A DNA stretch of 64,000 nt from Jiangellales bacterium (GTDB lineage Bacteria; Actinomycetota; Actinomycetes; Jiangellales; Jiangellaceae), in assembly GCA_030447955.1 (NCBI GenBank), contig JAUJNY010000005.1, forward strand, positions 140,455-204,454. Reading direction: 5' to 3'. The position numbers and the translations under genes are program-made. A model generated the notes under the pieces. That model made no database searches and was not told the DNA's origin. It saw only the letters and a list, made by a program, of their open reading frames with translations. Below are positions 62,982-64,000 of this stretch, piece after piece; positions within the stretch are counted from its first letter, which is position 1, and every line of letters starts with the position of its first letter.

Positions 62982-63746
62982 TCAGCCGTACATCCGCGAT
63001 CCCGGTGTGGTGAGCCGCTGTCCCGTCTCGAGCCAGGTCTTCAGCCCGGAGAGGATCATCGGCCAGCCGCCGTAGAGCTCTTCGTTCGCGCCCTCGCGCA
63101 GCTGGTCGTGGGTCACGGTCAGCCGGCAGGAGTCGCCGACCTGCTCGATCTCCCACGTGACCCGCGAGGTGCCCTCGCTCTTCACCTCGTCGCTCCAGAG
63201 CGCAACCATGCTCTGGACCAACCGGCGCGGAGGGTCGACCTCGAGGTTCTCCCCCTCGCCGAGGAGCCCGTCGGCCTTCGGGTGGCTCACCTCGAAGTGG
63301 GAGCCGGGCGTCCAGGCCGAGCTGAGCCGGGTGCCGAAGTTGTACTTGCTCCTGATCTCGGGGTCGGTGATCGCCTCCCAGAGGCGCTCGGGCGTCGTGC
63401 GGATGTAGATCTCGAAGACCTTCTCCATGGGCCTCTCCAGCCTGCTCTTGAGACCGCTGAGCGCAGCCGCCCAGGGCTCGGCGTACTTGCTCACCCACCG
63501 GTCGTGGACGAGCCGGATCGGGACGGGGTTGAGGAAGTGGAGCTTTTGGCGGCCGCGGCGCTTGGTGACCACCAGGCCCGCCTCCTCGAGCTGCTTCAGG
63601 TGCTTCATCACGCCGAAGCGCGTCATCGCGAAGCGCTCCTCCAAGGCGCTCAACGTCTGCCCGTCCTCACGGAAGAGCTCGTCGAGCAGGTCCCGCCGCG
63701 TCGGGTCGGCGAGGGCCCTGAACACCTCGTCCACACCGCCGAACAT
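62982..63746 (-). CDS. ArsR-family regulator fused to an SRPBCC/AHSA1 domain
   Basis: About 254 aa. Residues 1-95 are an ArsR-type winged helix (VFRALADPTRRDLLDELFRE, LSALEERFAMTRFGVMKHLK). Residues about 108-250 are an AHSA1/SRPBCC ligand-binding fold (VFEIYIRTTPERLWEAITDP, SKYNFGTRLSSAWTPGSHFE, EELYGGWPMILSGLKTWLET). The ATG at 63746 leaves the GTGACC/GGTCAC palindrome as promoter DNA; a GTG at 63764 within the palindrome is the alternative. A self-regulating sensor of a hydrophobic ligand is plausible. Confidence 0.85.
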   Translation of the reverse strand: MFGGVDEVFRALADPTRRDLLDELFREDGQTLSALEERFAMTRFGVMKHLKQLEEAGLVVTKRRGRQKLHFLNPVPIRLVHDRWVSKYAEPWAAALSGLKSRLERPMEKVFEIYIRTTPERLWEAITDPEIRSKYNFGTRLSSAWTPGSHFEVSHPKADGLLGEGENLEVDPPRRLVQSMVALWSDEVKSEGTSRVTWEIEQVGDSCRLTVTHDQLREGANEELYGGWPMILSGLKTWLETGQRLTTPGSRMYG

Positions 63747-63748
63747 AG

Positions 63749-63764
63749 GTGACCGTTTGGTCAC
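63749..63764. promoter_or_regulatory. Palindromic operator candidate of the ArsR-SRPBCC gene
   Basis: gtgaccgtttggtcac is a perfect 6-4-6 inverted repeat directly upstream of the ATG at 63746, where an ArsR-type autorepressor would be expected to bind. Confidence 0.55.
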
Positions 63765-63855
63765 ATGTCAACGCCGCTGGCTCGCGGAACCGAACCAGCG
63801 GGCCAGCCGGTCTTACGGGTAGCGGCGGCTGACCGGCGTGCGAAGGGGGTGCGCT

Positions 63856-64000
63856 GTGGACCGGGACGAGGACTTCTCGGCGTACGTCGATGCACGCCGG
63901 GCTGGCTTGGTCCGCTCAGCTGTGCTGCTGGGGTGCTCCTATGAGCAGGCAGAGGACGCCGCTCAGACGACTCTCCTCCGCTGCTACCGCGCCTGGGACA
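63856..64000 (+). CDS. SigE-family RNA polymerase sigma factor, N-terminal fragment
   Basis: The GTG at 63856 has GAAGGGGG upstream and stays open to the window end (48 residues). DEDFSAYVDARRAGLVRSAV, LLGCSYEQAEDAAQTTLLRC and YRAWD are region 2 of the actinobacterial SigE-type (SigE/SigM-like) ECF sigma family. It is divergent from the ArsR-SRPBCC gene. The promoter specificity and any anti-sigma lie outside the window. Confidence 0.8.
   Translation, partial: MDRDEDFSAYVDARRAGLVRSAVLLGCSYEQAEDAAQTTLLRCYRAWD

Overview
The window is very GC-rich, densely coding DNA from an actinobacterium (Actinomycetota). Pointers are the many GTG and TTG starts, coenzyme F420 genes (cofC, an LLM-type and a PPOX-type F420 oxidoreductase), a mycothiol/MDMPI-type metal-binding protein (TIGR03086), an HU protein with a long Ala/Ser/Lys tail, DUF222-HNH and DUF3515 proteins, and the conserved order thiL..rpmB-DAK2-recG..rsmD-coaD..DUF177-rpmF-rnc-mutM. 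I cannot name the genus. Many genes look leaderless: a TANNNT hexamer sits 6-9 nt before the start codon.

Layout. 1-1191: a minus-strand unit for a SOD-like secreted protein, an ECF sigma factor and a zinc-finger anti-sigma factor (cut by the window edge). 1331-7442: glgX, an enoyl-CoA hydratase, an alanine-dehydrogenase/carboxyethylornithine-synthase-like enzyme and etfBA. 7495-12564: a minus-strand run DUF2231-folE-small protein-QDPR-like SDR-RibD-like reductase-FolP-like protein, with a Cys-rich HTH regulator transcribed divergently; I read this as a pterin/folate module. 12554-14224: two secreted cell-wall enzymes (L,D-transpeptidase-like and NlpC/P60). 14289-24681: cysteine desulfurase, mnmA, a MetE-C-like protein, ligA, two F420 enzymes and the gatCAB amidotransferase genes. 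24812-35324: a more variable region with a broken DUF222-HNH gene, a hydroxyacid dehydrogenase, a PQQ-type sugar dehydrogenase lipoprotein, a degenerate ketol-acid reductoisomerase paralog, a lower-GC SEC-C protein and several small enzymes. 35400-40255: ilvE, a fumarylacetoacetase-family gene, gltX, a CAAX-type protease, tRNA-Gln(CUG) and tRNA-Glu(CUC). 40275-48561: VOC protein, a pseudokinase-like membrane protein, HU, nitrilase, cofC, plsC, gpsA, a cystathionine gamma-synthase/lyase and ddl. 48562-50797: a small cluster (DUF4396, DUF305, F510_1955-type lipoprotein) behind a CsoR-like operator. 50794-62966: conserved housekeeping block, interrupted between recG and rsmD by about 1.5 kb of degenerate, probably acquired DNA. 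62982-64000: an ArsR-SRPBCC fusion behind a perfect palindrome and the start of a SigE-family sigma gene.

How genes work together. GatCAB, GltX, tRNA-Gln and tRNA-Glu point to indirect Gln-tRNA synthesis. The cysteine desulfurase abuts mnmA and probably supplies its sulfur. CofC makes the F420 precursor used by the two F420 enzymes. PlsC and GpsA act in phospholipid synthesis; Ddl, the L,D-transpeptidase-like protein and the NlpC/P60 protein act on peptidoglycan.

Sequence quality. At least six otherwise intact genes (gatA twice, the HNH gene three times, DUF2237, the FAH gene, a lipoprotein) are broken by single-base indels, mostly in G or C runs. gatA is expected to be essential here, so base-calling errors are likely for at least part of these; they are listed as pseudogene because the given sequence does not read through. 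Outside the degenerate 57067-58583 stretch there is no gap over about 300 bases without a gene.
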